NCBI RefSeq assembly: GCF_000420085.1
Contig: NZ_ATUG01000003.1
Location: forward strand, 372,001-436,000
DNA length: 64,000 nucleotides
Direction: 5' to 3'
Origin: Desulfospira joergensenii DSM 10085
GTDB lineage: Bacteria; Desulfobacterota; Desulfobacteria; Desulfobacterales; Desulfobacteraceae
Part shown: one piece after another, positions 42,957-51,024 of the stretch
How positions within the stretch are numbered: the first letter of the stretch is position 1
Layout of the letters: each line of letters starts with the position of its first letter
Notes under the pieces: model-generated
Database searches by the model: none
Told to the model about the DNA's origin: nothing
What the model saw: only the letters and a program-made list of their open reading frames with translations
Program-made: the position numbers and the translations under genes

Positions 42957-44869
42957 TGAAGGGTCTCCTTGATTTTATCCGGGTCTGAAAGCTTGTTCCG
43001 GGAACGGTTCACCGGGCCGGTTTTTGCGTGGGCCGGGAATTCTATGGTAAAGGCCGCGCCTTTACCTGATTCTGCTTCCACGGTAATGGTACCGTTGTAG
43101 TCCTGGACAATGCCCTTGATAATGGGCAGTCCCAGTCCCAGTCCTTCTCCCATGGGCTTGGTGGTATAAAATGACTCAAAGATATTCTCCACCTGGTCCG
43201 GTGCAATGCCGACCCCGTTGTCCCGGACCATAAACCCGGCCCGGTCTCCATGGGAAAAAGAGGATATTTGAATCTGTCCCGGGCTTGAATCCGCCATGGA
43301 TTCCACCTTTTCATTGATGGAATCCCGGGCATTGGTAATCAGGTTGAAGATCACCTGTTCCATCCGGTTGTTGTGGGCCAGAATATGGGGAATGGTCTTA
43401 TCAAGGCAGAGTTTGATTTCAATGTTCTGGAGAGTGATCTGGCGGCCGATGATCCTGTGAACGGCCCGGATACACTGGTTGATGTCAATTACCTCCCATG
43501 CAAAATCCGCCTTCCTGGAAAAGGTCTTTAACCGGTCCACGATCTCCGATGCCCGGGTCACCTGGGCGGAGATTTCAGTGAGAACCGTTTCCAGATCGGC
43601 CGGGTCCACATTCTGCTTTTTTTCTTTCATCATGGAGAGGTATTCGCTGCCCATTTTAATGGCATTCAACGGCTGGTTGATTTCATGGGCAATGCCCACG
43701 GACATTTTTTCAATATTGGTCATCTTGGAGGCCTGGATAAGCTGGGAGTCCTTTTCCACAAGTTCCGATATATCCGTAGCCGCCACGATGATCACATCAC
43801 GGTCTCTGTACTCTGCAGGACTTGCATGGATGTTGACAAAGATGGTCTCCCCGTTTTTTTTAAAGAATCGAACCTTGGAAGAAATCAGGATCGATTCCCC
43901 CATGGGGAAATGACAATTGAACTTATCGTTCTCCAGGTCCCCCAGGGTCAGCATACTGATGCCGATAAGTTCCCGGTTTTCATATCCAAAAAGTTCCGTG
44001 GCTTTGGGATTGGCATCAAGAATTTCAAAATTTTTCCTGTGTATGACAAATATGGGGTTGGGACCGCTCCGGAACAGGGACCGGTATTTTTCCTGGGATT
44101 CTTTGAGCCGGTCCGTGGAAAGCTTGAGTTCCGAGGTCATCCGGATAAAGGAATTGGTCAGGGCGGCGATCTCGTCATCCCTGGCCCGGATATCCCTGGA
44201 CATGGCCTCCAGATCCTTTTTTGAAACCAGGCCGCCCCGGCTCATCTGGTCGGTATACCGGATCAGGTTTGCCACCGGTTTGGTGATGTGAAGGGCGAGC
44301 CTGTGGCTTAAAAAGAAAAACAGGATGGAGACCACGGATAAAAAACTGAAAAAAATCAACCGAAGTCTTGAAATCAGGATTTCTATGTGTTGTTTGGCCA
44401 GCCCTGCATGGACGGAACCGATGGTATAGATCCCCTCTTTAACGGGAACCGACACATGGAACACGGAATGACGCCTGACATTGAGATCCAGGACCTTCTG
44501 GACGGCCGGATCCTGGTTTTTAACAAGTGTAAGAATATTATCGGGCAGGCCCGTTGTAAAAGTGTGGGCCAGGATCTGACCGGCCTTGTCGGTGATGACA
44601 AGATAAAGAACGATGTTTTTCCGGTTTCCCATCCTGGCGTCGTAGGCCAGACCGGTCAGTTCGGCCCGGTTTTCAGTGAGGATAAAAACCCGGGAGCTGT
44701 CAGCGATGGCCTGGGCGATGCCGATTCCCCTTTTCTGAAGTTCGCTGGTCAGGCCCGTGATCAAAAGAGCCCGGGTGAACAGGGCGATCAGAACCGATAC
44801 GATCAGGGTGAATCCCAGGCAGGAAACAAATATCTTATTCTTCAGGGAGAGTTCGTTGAAAAATTTCAT
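42953..44869 (-). CDS. Membrane sensor histidine kinase (Cache-HAMP-PAS-HisKA-HATPase)
   Basis: A 638-residue kinase. Membrane spans at about 12-34 and 170-192 surround a periplasmic sensor part of Cache-like type. HAMP follows (ITKPVANLIRYTDQM), then a PAS domain (about 255-375, GPNPIFVIHRKNFEILDANPKA) and a HisKA domain with the acceptor His in VGIAHEINQPLNAI near 410. The HATPase has NLITNARDSI, GVGIAPDQV and GLGLGLPIIKG. It overlaps the upstream periplasmic binding protein gene by four bases and the downstream receiver gene by four bases, so all are made together. The adjacent lipoprotein probably presents a ligand to its periplasmic domain (inference). Confidence 0.92.
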   Translation of the reverse strand: MKFFNELSLKNKIFVSCLGFTLIVSVLIALFTRALLITGLTSELQKRGIGIAQAIADSSRVFILTENRAELTGLAYDARMGNRKNIVLYLVITDKAGQILAHTFTTGLPDNILTLVKNQDPAVQKVLDLNVRRHSVFHVSVPVKEGIYTIGSVHAGLAKQHIEILISRLRLIFFSFLSVVSILFFFLSHRLALHITKPVANLIRYTDQMSRGGLVSKKDLEAMSRDIRARDDEIAALTNSFIRMTSELKLSTDRLKESQEKYRSLFRSGPNPIFVIHRKNFEILDANPKATELFGYENRELIGISMLTLGDLENDKFNCHFPMGESILISSKVRFFKKNGETIFVNIHASPAEYRDRDVIIVAATDISELVEKDSQLIQASKMTNIEKMSVGIAHEINQPLNAIKMGSEYLSMMKEKKQNVDPADLETVLTEISAQVTRASEIVDRLKTFSRKADFAWEVIDINQCIRAVHRIIGRQITLQNIEIKLCLDKTIPHILAHNNRMEQVIFNLITNARDSINEKVESMADSSPGQIQISSFSHGDRAGFMVRDNGVGIAPDQVENIFESFYTTKPMGEGLGLGLPIIKGIVQDYNGTITVEAESGKGAAFTIEFPAHAKTGPVNRSRNKLSDPDKIKETLQ

Positions 44870-46059
44870 TGGATCAATACCAGTTCACCCTGCCTGATTT
44901 GGGTAAAATAGACCCGGTCCAGTCCCTGGTGGTCGTTTTTTCCGAAAGAGAGGGGATTATCAATCCCCAGATCAAAGTCATCAATGGACTCAATGGCCCG
45001 GATAAATCGTTCCCGGGTGATATCCCTTCCTGCCCGCTGGATTCCCTCCACCAGTATTTTGGCGTTGATATAGCCTTCAAGCCCCACAAAGCTGGGCAGG
45101 CTCTCCGGATAGTAGATATCCAGCAGCCGGATATACTCACTGACGCCGGGAAGGGGAGGACGGGCATCATTTTCCTGGGGAGGCGGCACCACCTGGGTGA
45201 CCATGACCCCCTCACCTATTCTGCCCAGACGTCTGGCCAGCTCCTTGGATCCCACAAAAGAGACATTGTAAAACAGAGGAGTAAATTTTAGATCCCCGGC
45301 CAGGCGGATAAATTTTGCGCAGGAGTCGTAGGTCCCGATCATGACCACGGCCTGGGCATCAGAGGCGATGATCTTATCAAGCCCGTCCTCCACGTCCAGG
45401 GTTCCCCGGACATAGGAACCCTTTGCCACGGGAATCATATCGTATTCTTTCAATGCAATCTCAACCCCCCGCAGACCGTCGAATCCGTATTCATCATACT
45501 GGTAGAAGACAGCGACCCGGGCAAAGCCTTTTTCCTTTACGATGAGATCGACTGCGGCCCGGGTTTCCTGGTAGTATGAGGCCCGGACATTGATCAGAAA
45601 GGGGTTGACCGGATCCCTGAGGCGGTGGGCACCGGTGAACATGCCCACCAGGGGAATCCCGGCTTCATTGATCAGGGGAATGATTCTCACCGTGGTCGGG
45701 GTTCCCACGTAACAGAACAGGGAGAATACCTTTTTTTCAACGATGAGCCGCTGGGTGTTGTAAAGACATCGGGAGGGGTCATACCCGTCATCCAGGGCGA
45801 TGATATTGATTTTTCTGCCGTGGATGCCCCCCTGGGAGTTGATGTGCCGGATATAGGCATTGGCACCGTGGAGCATCTGGGTGCCCAGATAACCGGCATG
45901 CCCTCCCAGGGCAAGGGAGGATCCGATTTTGATTTCATTCTGGGTGATGCCGGTCCGGGTTTCGCTGGGTAAATCAGAAGGATCGGTCCCGGTGCAGGCC
46001 GAAAACAGGAATAAACCCATGATTAAAATCAGAATTGCCCTTTTTTGTACCTGCCCCAT
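44866..46059 (-). CDS. LivJ-like periplasmic binding lipoprotein
   Basis: A 397-residue periplasmic binding protein of the branched-chain amino acid type (type I fold). The lipoprotein leader ends in LFSAC, the lipobox. The mature part starts with the typical IKIGSSLALGGHAGYLG pattern, followed by NSQGGIHGRKINIIALDDGYD and two later lobes with GVMVTQVVPPPQ and DFDLGIDNPLSF. Normal partners (LivHMGF permease and ATPases) are missing. Instead, the stop overlaps the start of a histidine kinase gene. It therefore probably senses a small molecule (amino acid, amide or aromatic) for the kinase rather than feeding a transporter (inference). Confidence 0.9.
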   Translation of the reverse strand: MGQVQKRAILILIMGLFLFSACTGTDPSDLPSETRTGITQNEIKIGSSLALGGHAGYLGTQMLHGANAYIRHINSQGGIHGRKINIIALDDGYDPSRCLYNTQRLIVEKKVFSLFCYVGTPTTVRIIPLINEAGIPLVGMFTGAHRLRDPVNPFLINVRASYYQETRAAVDLIVKEKGFARVAVFYQYDEYGFDGLRGVEIALKEYDMIPVAKGSYVRGTLDVEDGLDKIIASDAQAVVMIGTYDSCAKFIRLAGDLKFTPLFYNVSFVGSKELARRLGRIGEGVMVTQVVPPPQENDARPPLPGVSEYIRLLDIYYPESLPSFVGLEGYINAKILVEGIQRAGRDITRERFIRAIESIDDFDLGIDNPLSFGKNDHQGLDRVYFTQIRQGELVLIQ

Positions 46060-46218
46060 CCTGTGAAGATCCCCTTAATTCAGTTTCAGACCCGGAAACA
46101 ATAAAATACCCCCTGCCGAATGTCAATCCAACTTCCCCTGCAGACCCCAAAGGCATGCAATCCCGGGCAAAGTTTGGAGACAGCCTTTAAAGGATCCGGC
46201 CTTGGAATTTCCTGTTTT

Positions 46219-46518
46219 TTACGGGGCCCCCATACCCATCCGGTAGACCACGGCCTCTGCCGGAGCTTCCAGCATTTCAGCAAAGACCGCCTCCAGTTCC
46301 CTGCGGGTACTGCAGTCCTTGAAATTGTCCCAGTCTTTTTTTTCTTCCCACATGGAAAGAACCACAATTTCATTGGGGTTTTCACACCCCCTCAGGGTTT
46401 CTGAAGAGATGTATCCCTGTTCATGCATTGCATTGGTCCTGGCCTGGACCAGCATCTGGGAAATTTTTGGAATATCAGGATTTTTGAACTTTCTTTTAAT
46501 CACGACTTTTACCGGCAT
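46219..46518 (-). CDS. Antibiotic-biosynthesis-monooxygenase-fold protein
   Basis: A 99-residue dimeric alpha+beta barrel protein of the ABM family. Seen: the opening strand PVKVVIKRKF, a long helix (PKISQMLVQARTNAMHEQGYISSET), then EIVVLSMWEEKKDWDNF, where the Trp pattern is typical. ABM proteins include quinol monooxygenases and many uncharacterised stress proteins. The ATG at 46518 was chosen because AAAAGGAGGTCCC lies directly before it; the longer frame to 46605 has no binding site. It is a single gene 160 bases upstream of the binding-lipoprotein gene and could be cotranscribed with it. Confidence 0.85.
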   Translation of the reverse strand: MPVKVVIKRKFKNPDIPKISQMLVQARTNAMHEQGYISSETLRGCENPNEIVVLSMWEEKKDWDNFKDCSTRRELEAVFAEMLEAPAEAVVYRMGMGAP

Positions 46519-46851
46519 AGGGACCTCCTTTTGACTTTGGGTTGAAAAGCAGGGGGCAGTCTGATGGTTCCAGGCAGAGCCGGAAAAGAAACCATGGAAT
46601 TGCACCAGAGGAATCGGGCCGGAAAATGATTCCCGTTCCAGGGAATCTGTGGGAAGAACTCAAAGGGATTGGATTTGGTTTTCAACTGAGGATGAAATCC
46701 GGAAAAAACAATCTCAGGATTCAGCCTGGGCCTGAGTTTGGTCAACTGCTCCCGATTTAAAAATAATTATAGGATAGACTCGGCCCTGAAGTCAAAAAAA
46801 TTCAAATAAAAAGAATCTTTGACCAAAAACAAAAACTTCCTTAGAATTAAC
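46519..46851. other. Intergenic region, mostly featureless
   Basis: Between the leftward ABM gene and the rightward yitT gene there are nearly 400 bases. I see a weak hairpin (CTCAGG ... CCTGAG, 46711-46734) but no convincing gene. Short open frames have no binding site. The promoter of yitT lies at its right end. Confidence 0.5.
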
Positions 46852-46880
46852 TTGATATCCAAATTTGTTTGGTATATACG
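46852..46880 (+). promoter_or_regulatory. yitT promoter with an inverted repeat in the spacer
   Basis: TTGATA (46852-46857), 17 bases, TATACG (46875-46880), the same -10 sequence as the fusA candidate. The spacer holds CCAAA-TTTG-TTTGG (46859-46872), an inverted repeat that could be an operator. Confidence 0.5.
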
Positions 46881-46916
46881 TGCTCTTTTTTTAGATAACT
46901 TCCTTACAGGATACCC

Positions 46917-47774
46917 ATGAAAATTCAAAATATCACCTATTCCGTTCCTTGGAACCTTTTTCTCATCACCGCCGGAAGCATCATCCTCTCCATCGGCCTT
47001 AAATCCATTCTGATTCCCCACGGAATGATCATGGGCGGATTCTCAGGTCTGGGACTTCTCTTGTTCTACTCTTCCAAGGTAATGACCCCGGGGCTGTGGT
47101 ACCTGGTTCTCAATGTTCCCGTGTTTATCGTCGGGTGGACGTTCATCAGCCGGCGTTTTCTGCTTTACAGCCTTTACGGAACCCTGGTGGTGACCTTGGC
47201 CATTGATTTGGTCGGCTTTGAGATTGCCGTAAAAGACCACTGGCTGGCAGCCCTGGCCGGCGGTACCCTTGTGGGGACCGGTGCCGGCATTATTTTCAGG
47301 TCCCTGGGATCTGCAGGGGGAAATGACATTATCTCCATTATACTGAACCAGAAATTCGGCATCCGCATCGGAACCTATATTTTCCTGTTCAATTTTGTCC
47401 TGTTTTTCTTCAGTTTCAGTTCCCTTGATACGGATATCATCCTCTATTCAATGGCCACTTCTTATATCTCTTCCCAGGTTCTGGAGAGCTGCATGGCCCT
47501 GTTCAACCAGAGAAAGATGGTCATCATCATTTCAGAGGCCCCCAGGGAAATCGCCAAGCAGATCATGAAACGTTTAAAAAGGGGAGCCACTTTCTTGAAG
47601 GGCCAGGGGGCTTATACAGGAAATGACAAGAACATCCTTTTGACCGTTGTGAATACCTACCAGATCAAACGCATTGAAGAAATTGTCTTTAACATTGACC
47701 CCGAGGCCTTTCTCATCACGGAAAACACCTTTAATGTCCTTGGAAAAGGGTTCTCAAAACGGAAAGTGTATTAA
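46917..47774 (+). CDS. YitT family membrane protein
   Basis: A 285-residue membrane protein. About five hydrophobic segments occupy residues 10-175, with the pattern GMIMGGFSGLGLLLFY and TGAGIIFRSLGSAGGNDIIS typical of the YitT (DUF161) family. The C-terminal cytosolic part (about 200-285, DUF2179) has TFLKGQGAYTGNDKNILLTVV. The family is widespread and often linked to transport or to pore regulation, but the substrate is not established. The promoter lies just upstream. It precedes the TAXI binding protein gene by about 125 bases; a functional link is not clear. Confidence 0.9.
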   Translation: MKIQNITYSVPWNLFLITAGSIILSIGLKSILIPHGMIMGGFSGLGLLLFYSSKVMTPGLWYLVLNVPVFIVGWTFISRRFLLYSLYGTLVVTLAIDLVGFEIAVKDHWLAALAGGTLVGTGAGIIFRSLGSAGGNDIISIILNQKFGIRIGTYIFLFNFVLFFFSFSSLDTDIILYSMATSYISSQVLESCMALFNQRKMVIIISEAPREIAKQIMKRLKRGATFLKGQGAYTGNDKNILLTVVNTYQIKRIEEIVFNIDPEAFLITENTFNVLGKGFSKRKVY

Positions 47775-47899
47775 GGAGACTATTCCCGGCTTTCTTGACT
47801 TTATGGTTTGATTTCATTTAAAGTGAATCCTAGATATCGGCAGATTCGTTCCTTTCACCCGGATTTTGCCGACAATTATTCAAGGCAGGGAGAAAGACA

Positions 47900-48868
47900 A
47901 TGGATAATTGCAGGATCTTAAAACCTGTCCGACCTTTATTCATCGCATTCATCATCATCTTTTCCTGTTTCGCTCCGGTATACGGCTTTGATATTCTCAT
48001 GGGAACCTCCCCTTCGGGCACCCTTTCCCATTTTACCGGCCGGATGGTGGAAAGAATTATCAACAGGGCAGTTCCCGGGATTCAACTCAGGGTTTTGGCC
48101 GGGGCCGGAGATATGCACAATCTGACCAACCTCTCCCAGGGTTCCCTGGATATGGCCTTAATCGATTCAAGGATGCTCCATGATGCAGTCAATAAAACCG
48201 GAAATTTTGAGTTCCTTGACGTGGATTATTCACACCTGACAATTCTCACGCGCCTCTATGATGTGCCCATTCTTCTTATCGCAGGGAAAGGAACTCGGAT
48301 TCGATTGCTGGACGATATCCGGGAGAAGCGGGTAAACGCCGGATATCCCCTGTCCCCTGCCAGTCTTGCCTTTGAAACCATTCTGAAGGCCAAGCACTGG
48401 AACAGAAGCGATTTCAGCCTGGTCTATGAAATCTCAGATTCCCATTCCCAGGACACCATGGCCTTCTGTCACGGGAACATCGATGCCATGCTCCACATCG
48501 GAGCTCATCCCGATCCTTCCCTGGAGCAGCTTTTCAGGCTGTGCAATGCATCTGCCGTGGACATGGACGATAAGTATATTCATGGGCTTGTCCGGGATCA
48601 TCCCGCCTTTTTCAGGCTCACCATTCCGGCCGGGATCTACCCGGGTCAGGACAAAGAGGTATACACTTTTGGCACTCAGACCCTGTTGGTGGCCTCCCCG
48701 GACCTGGATGCCCAGACCGTAACCGCCATTCTGGAAACCCTGTATAGATATCGCCGGCGCCTTTCAGCCAGCCATCCGGCACTATATCTTAAAAAGACAG
48801 GTCGAAAAGAGATCACAGACCTCGGTTTGAAGCTGCATCCAGGAGCCCTGGATTTTTTTACCGACTGA
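47900..48868 (+). CDS. TAXI-type TRAP solute-binding protein
   Basis: A 322-residue exported binding protein. A signal peptide (hydrophobic segment LFIAFIIIFSCFAPVYG) is followed by the pattern FDILMGTSPSGTLSHFTGRMV, GSLDMALIDSRMLHDA and a C-terminal VATPD-like ASPDLDAQTV, as in TAXI proteins that feed TRAP transporters with carboxylates or glutamate. GGGAGAAAGAC precedes the ATG. There is no TRAP permease (DctM or DctQ type) next to it, so it is an orphan component. The convergent yejE gene ends about 80 bases away. Confidence 0.87.
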   Translation: MDNCRILKPVRPLFIAFIIIFSCFAPVYGFDILMGTSPSGTLSHFTGRMVERIINRAVPGIQLRVLAGAGDMHNLTNLSQGSLDMALIDSRMLHDAVNKTGNFEFLDVDYSHLTILTRLYDVPILLIAGKGTRIRLLDDIREKRVNAGYPLSPASLAFETILKAKHWNRSDFSLVYEISDSHSQDTMAFCHGNIDAMLHIGAHPDPSLEQLFRLCNASAVDMDDKYIHGLVRDHPAFFRLTIPAGIYPGQDKEVYTFGTQTLLVASPDLDAQTVTAILETLYRYRRRLSASHPALYLKKTGRKEITDLGLKLHPGALDFFTD

Positions 48869-48946
48869 TTTCCTAGGCCTTCCGATCCCTATGAATTTTT
48901 TTGAAAGGTGAAGATCAAGCCAGAAGAGAATGATTTGAGGCAGGCT

Positions 48947-49999
48947 TTATTCGTAAATGGTGTGCAGCTTGGGATCAAAGGCCTCCCGGATGCCCTCCCC
49001 GGTAAAGGTGACCGTTACCAGGGTGAGAATCAAGGCCCCCACCACGGATGCGGATATCCACCAGGCCTCCATGTTCTGCCATCCCTGGGAGAGCAGTTCC
49101 CCCCAGGACGGGGTGGGGGCCGGCAGGCCGAATCCCAGGTAGTCCAGGGAGGTCAGGGAGACGATTCCCCCGGATATGGCAAAGGGAGCATAGGTCACGA
49201 TCACGGAAATGGTGTTGGGAATGATGTGGCGGAAGATGATCCTGAAATGGGAGGCCCCCAGGGAGCGGACGGCCAGAATATACTCCCTTTCCTTTTCCTT
49301 GTAGGTCACCGTGCGCATGACCCAGGTAATGCCGATCCAGCCGAAAAAGGCCATGATCAGAAGAAGGATCATGAAGCTGGGCACCAGGATGGAGGATACA
49401 ATGATGATTACGTATAAGAAGGGAATATTGGACCAGATTTCGATGATTCTCTGGAAGAACAGATCGAATTTCCCCCCGAAATAGCCCATGGAACATCCAA
49501 TGGTAATGCCCACGGTATAGTTGAGCAGGAGCAGAACAAAGGAAAAAAGAATGGCGGTGCGGAACCCATAGACCAGCCGGGCCAGGATATCCCGGCCCAC
49601 ATTGTCCGTGCCCAGGAAATGCTTGTCGGAAAAAGAGGGGGGAAAGGGAGGATAGGCATTGAGCCTCAGGTCGTTTTCATAGGGGTTGTACGGCACGGGC
49701 GGCAGAATGAGAAAATTTCCTCTCTGTTCCTGTTTGAACTTTTTCCCCAGTTCCCTGTAATCGGTTTCATACTCGTAATCCAGACCGAATTCAGAACCCG
49801 GAATCATGTTGGAATAGGTGGGAAAATAGAATTTTCCCTCATACCGGACCAGCACAGCCCTGGAGTTGATAAACACCTCGGCGAAAAAAGAAAGGAGGAT
49901 CATGGTCAAAATGATTACAAAGGACCAGAAACTCCGGCCGATGGATCTGAACCGCTTCATCTTCTGAAGGGTAATGGGGCTGAAAATTTTTCCTTTCAT
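48947..49999 (-). CDS. yejE: ABC transporter permease, YejE type
   Basis: A 350-residue inner-membrane permease for peptides or similar compounds. An N-terminal span (about 22-45) is followed by a periplasmic insert (about 50-140) and at least four further spans. The binding-protein-dependent transport signature is EREYILAVRSLGASHFRII at about 235-255, where EAA motif residues contact the ATPase. It fits YejE more than DppC because of the long insert with NDLRLNAYPPFPP. It overlaps yejB by four bases. No ATPase or substrate-binding subunit is adjacent. Confidence 0.88.
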   Translation of the reverse strand: MKGKIFSPITLQKMKRFRSIGRSFWSFVIILTMILLSFFAEVFINSRAVLVRYEGKFYFPTYSNMIPGSEFGLDYEYETDYRELGKKFKQEQRGNFLILPPVPYNPYENDLRLNAYPPFPPSFSDKHFLGTDNVGRDILARLVYGFRTAILFSFVLLLLNYTVGITIGCSMGYFGGKFDLFFQRIIEIWSNIPFLYVIIIVSSILVPSFMILLLIMAFFGWIGITWVMRTVTYKEKEREYILAVRSLGASHFRIIFRHIIPNTISVIVTYAPFAISGGIVSLTSLDYLGFGLPAPTPSWGELLSQGWQNMEAWWISASVVGALILTLVTVTFTGEGIREAFDPKLHTIYE

Positions 50000-51024
50000 T
50001 TAAACCTCACCCTGGGGTCGACCAGAGCCACGCACACGTCCGAGAGGATGTTCCCGATCATAAAGAGCAGAGAAGAGATCACCAGGATTCCCATGACCAC
50101 GGGATAGTCCCGGTCAATGACCGACTCGTATCCCAAAAGCCCCATGCCGTCGATGTTGAATACCTTTTCAATGAGAAAGGATCCCATGAGGATGATGGAG
50201 ATATTGTTGCCGAAACTGGTGGCAATGGGAATGAGACTGTTTCGCATGGCATGACGGAACACGGCCTTTTGAAAGGGAAGGCCTTTGGCAATGGCGGTCC
50301 TGACATAATCAGAGGCCAGGTTGTCCATGAGGGTGTTTTTCATGAGCAGGGTCATGACCGTGAAGGAGCCCACCACGTAGGCGAAAAGGGGCAGAACCGT
50401 ATGCCGGCCGATATCCCAGATCTTTTCAGCCATGTTCATATCATCAAAAAAATCCGAGGTAAGGCCTCCCAGGGGAAATAGATCGATCTTGGATGAAAAC
50501 AGGACCAGCATGAGAACTCCGGCCACCCAGCCCGGAATGGCGTAGCCGGTGAAGATCACGGCAGAAGAGAGATTATCAAATCCGGATTTATGTTTGATCG
50601 CCTTGACCACCCCCAGGGGGATGCAGATTCCGTAGACCAGGGCAAGGCTCAGGGTCCCGAAGTAGAGGGAAATGGGGATCCTCTCTTTGATCATGGACCA
50701 GACCGGGTCCTGGTACCGGGTGGAGCGGCCCAGGTCCCCCTTGAGCACCCTGCCCAGCCAGATGAGGTAGGACTGGAGCACGGGTTTGTCAAACCCGTAG
50801 TACTCCTTGAGTTTGTCGATCTGCTCCTGGGACAGGGGCTGACCCGCTCCTGCCCCGGGCCGCACAGAGGAGCTTCCCTGGCCCATTTGAAGAGCCCGGG
50901 CCTGGGCAATGATTCTTTCAATGGGGCCTCCGGGCACAAAGCGGGTAATGGTAAACACCATGATGGTAATCCCGATAAAGGTCGGGATTACCAGTAAAAG
51001 CCTTCTAATGAAGTATGCGGTCAT
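49996..51024 (-). CDS. yejB: ABC transporter permease, YejB type
   Basis: A 342-residue inner-membrane permease with an N-terminal span (about 10-30), the opening FIRRLLLVIPTFIGITIMVF and about five more spans. The sequence IAKGLPFQKAVFRHAMRNSL (EAA motif) is the contact site for the ATPase. A glycine- and glutamine-rich periplasmic stretch (SSSVRPGAGAGQPL) is YejB-like. The start overlaps the alaS stop by four bases, an unusual pairing. With YejE it would make the membrane part of a peptide transporter, with ATPase and binding protein supplied from elsewhere. Confidence 0.9.
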   Translation of the reverse strand: MTAYFIRRLLLVIPTFIGITIMVFTITRFVPGGPIERIIAQARALQMGQGSSSVRPGAGAGQPLSQEQIDKLKEYYGFDKPVLQSYLIWLGRVLKGDLGRSTRYQDPVWSMIKERIPISLYFGTLSLALVYGICIPLGVVKAIKHKSGFDNLSSAVIFTGYAIPGWVAGVLMLVLFSSKIDLFPLGGLTSDFFDDMNMAEKIWDIGRHTVLPLFAYVVGSFTVMTLLMKNTLMDNLASDYVRTAIAKGLPFQKAVFRHAMRNSLIPIATSFGNNISIILMGSFLIEKVFNIDGMGLLGYESVIDRDYPVVMGILVISSLLFMIGNILSDVCVALVDPRVRFK

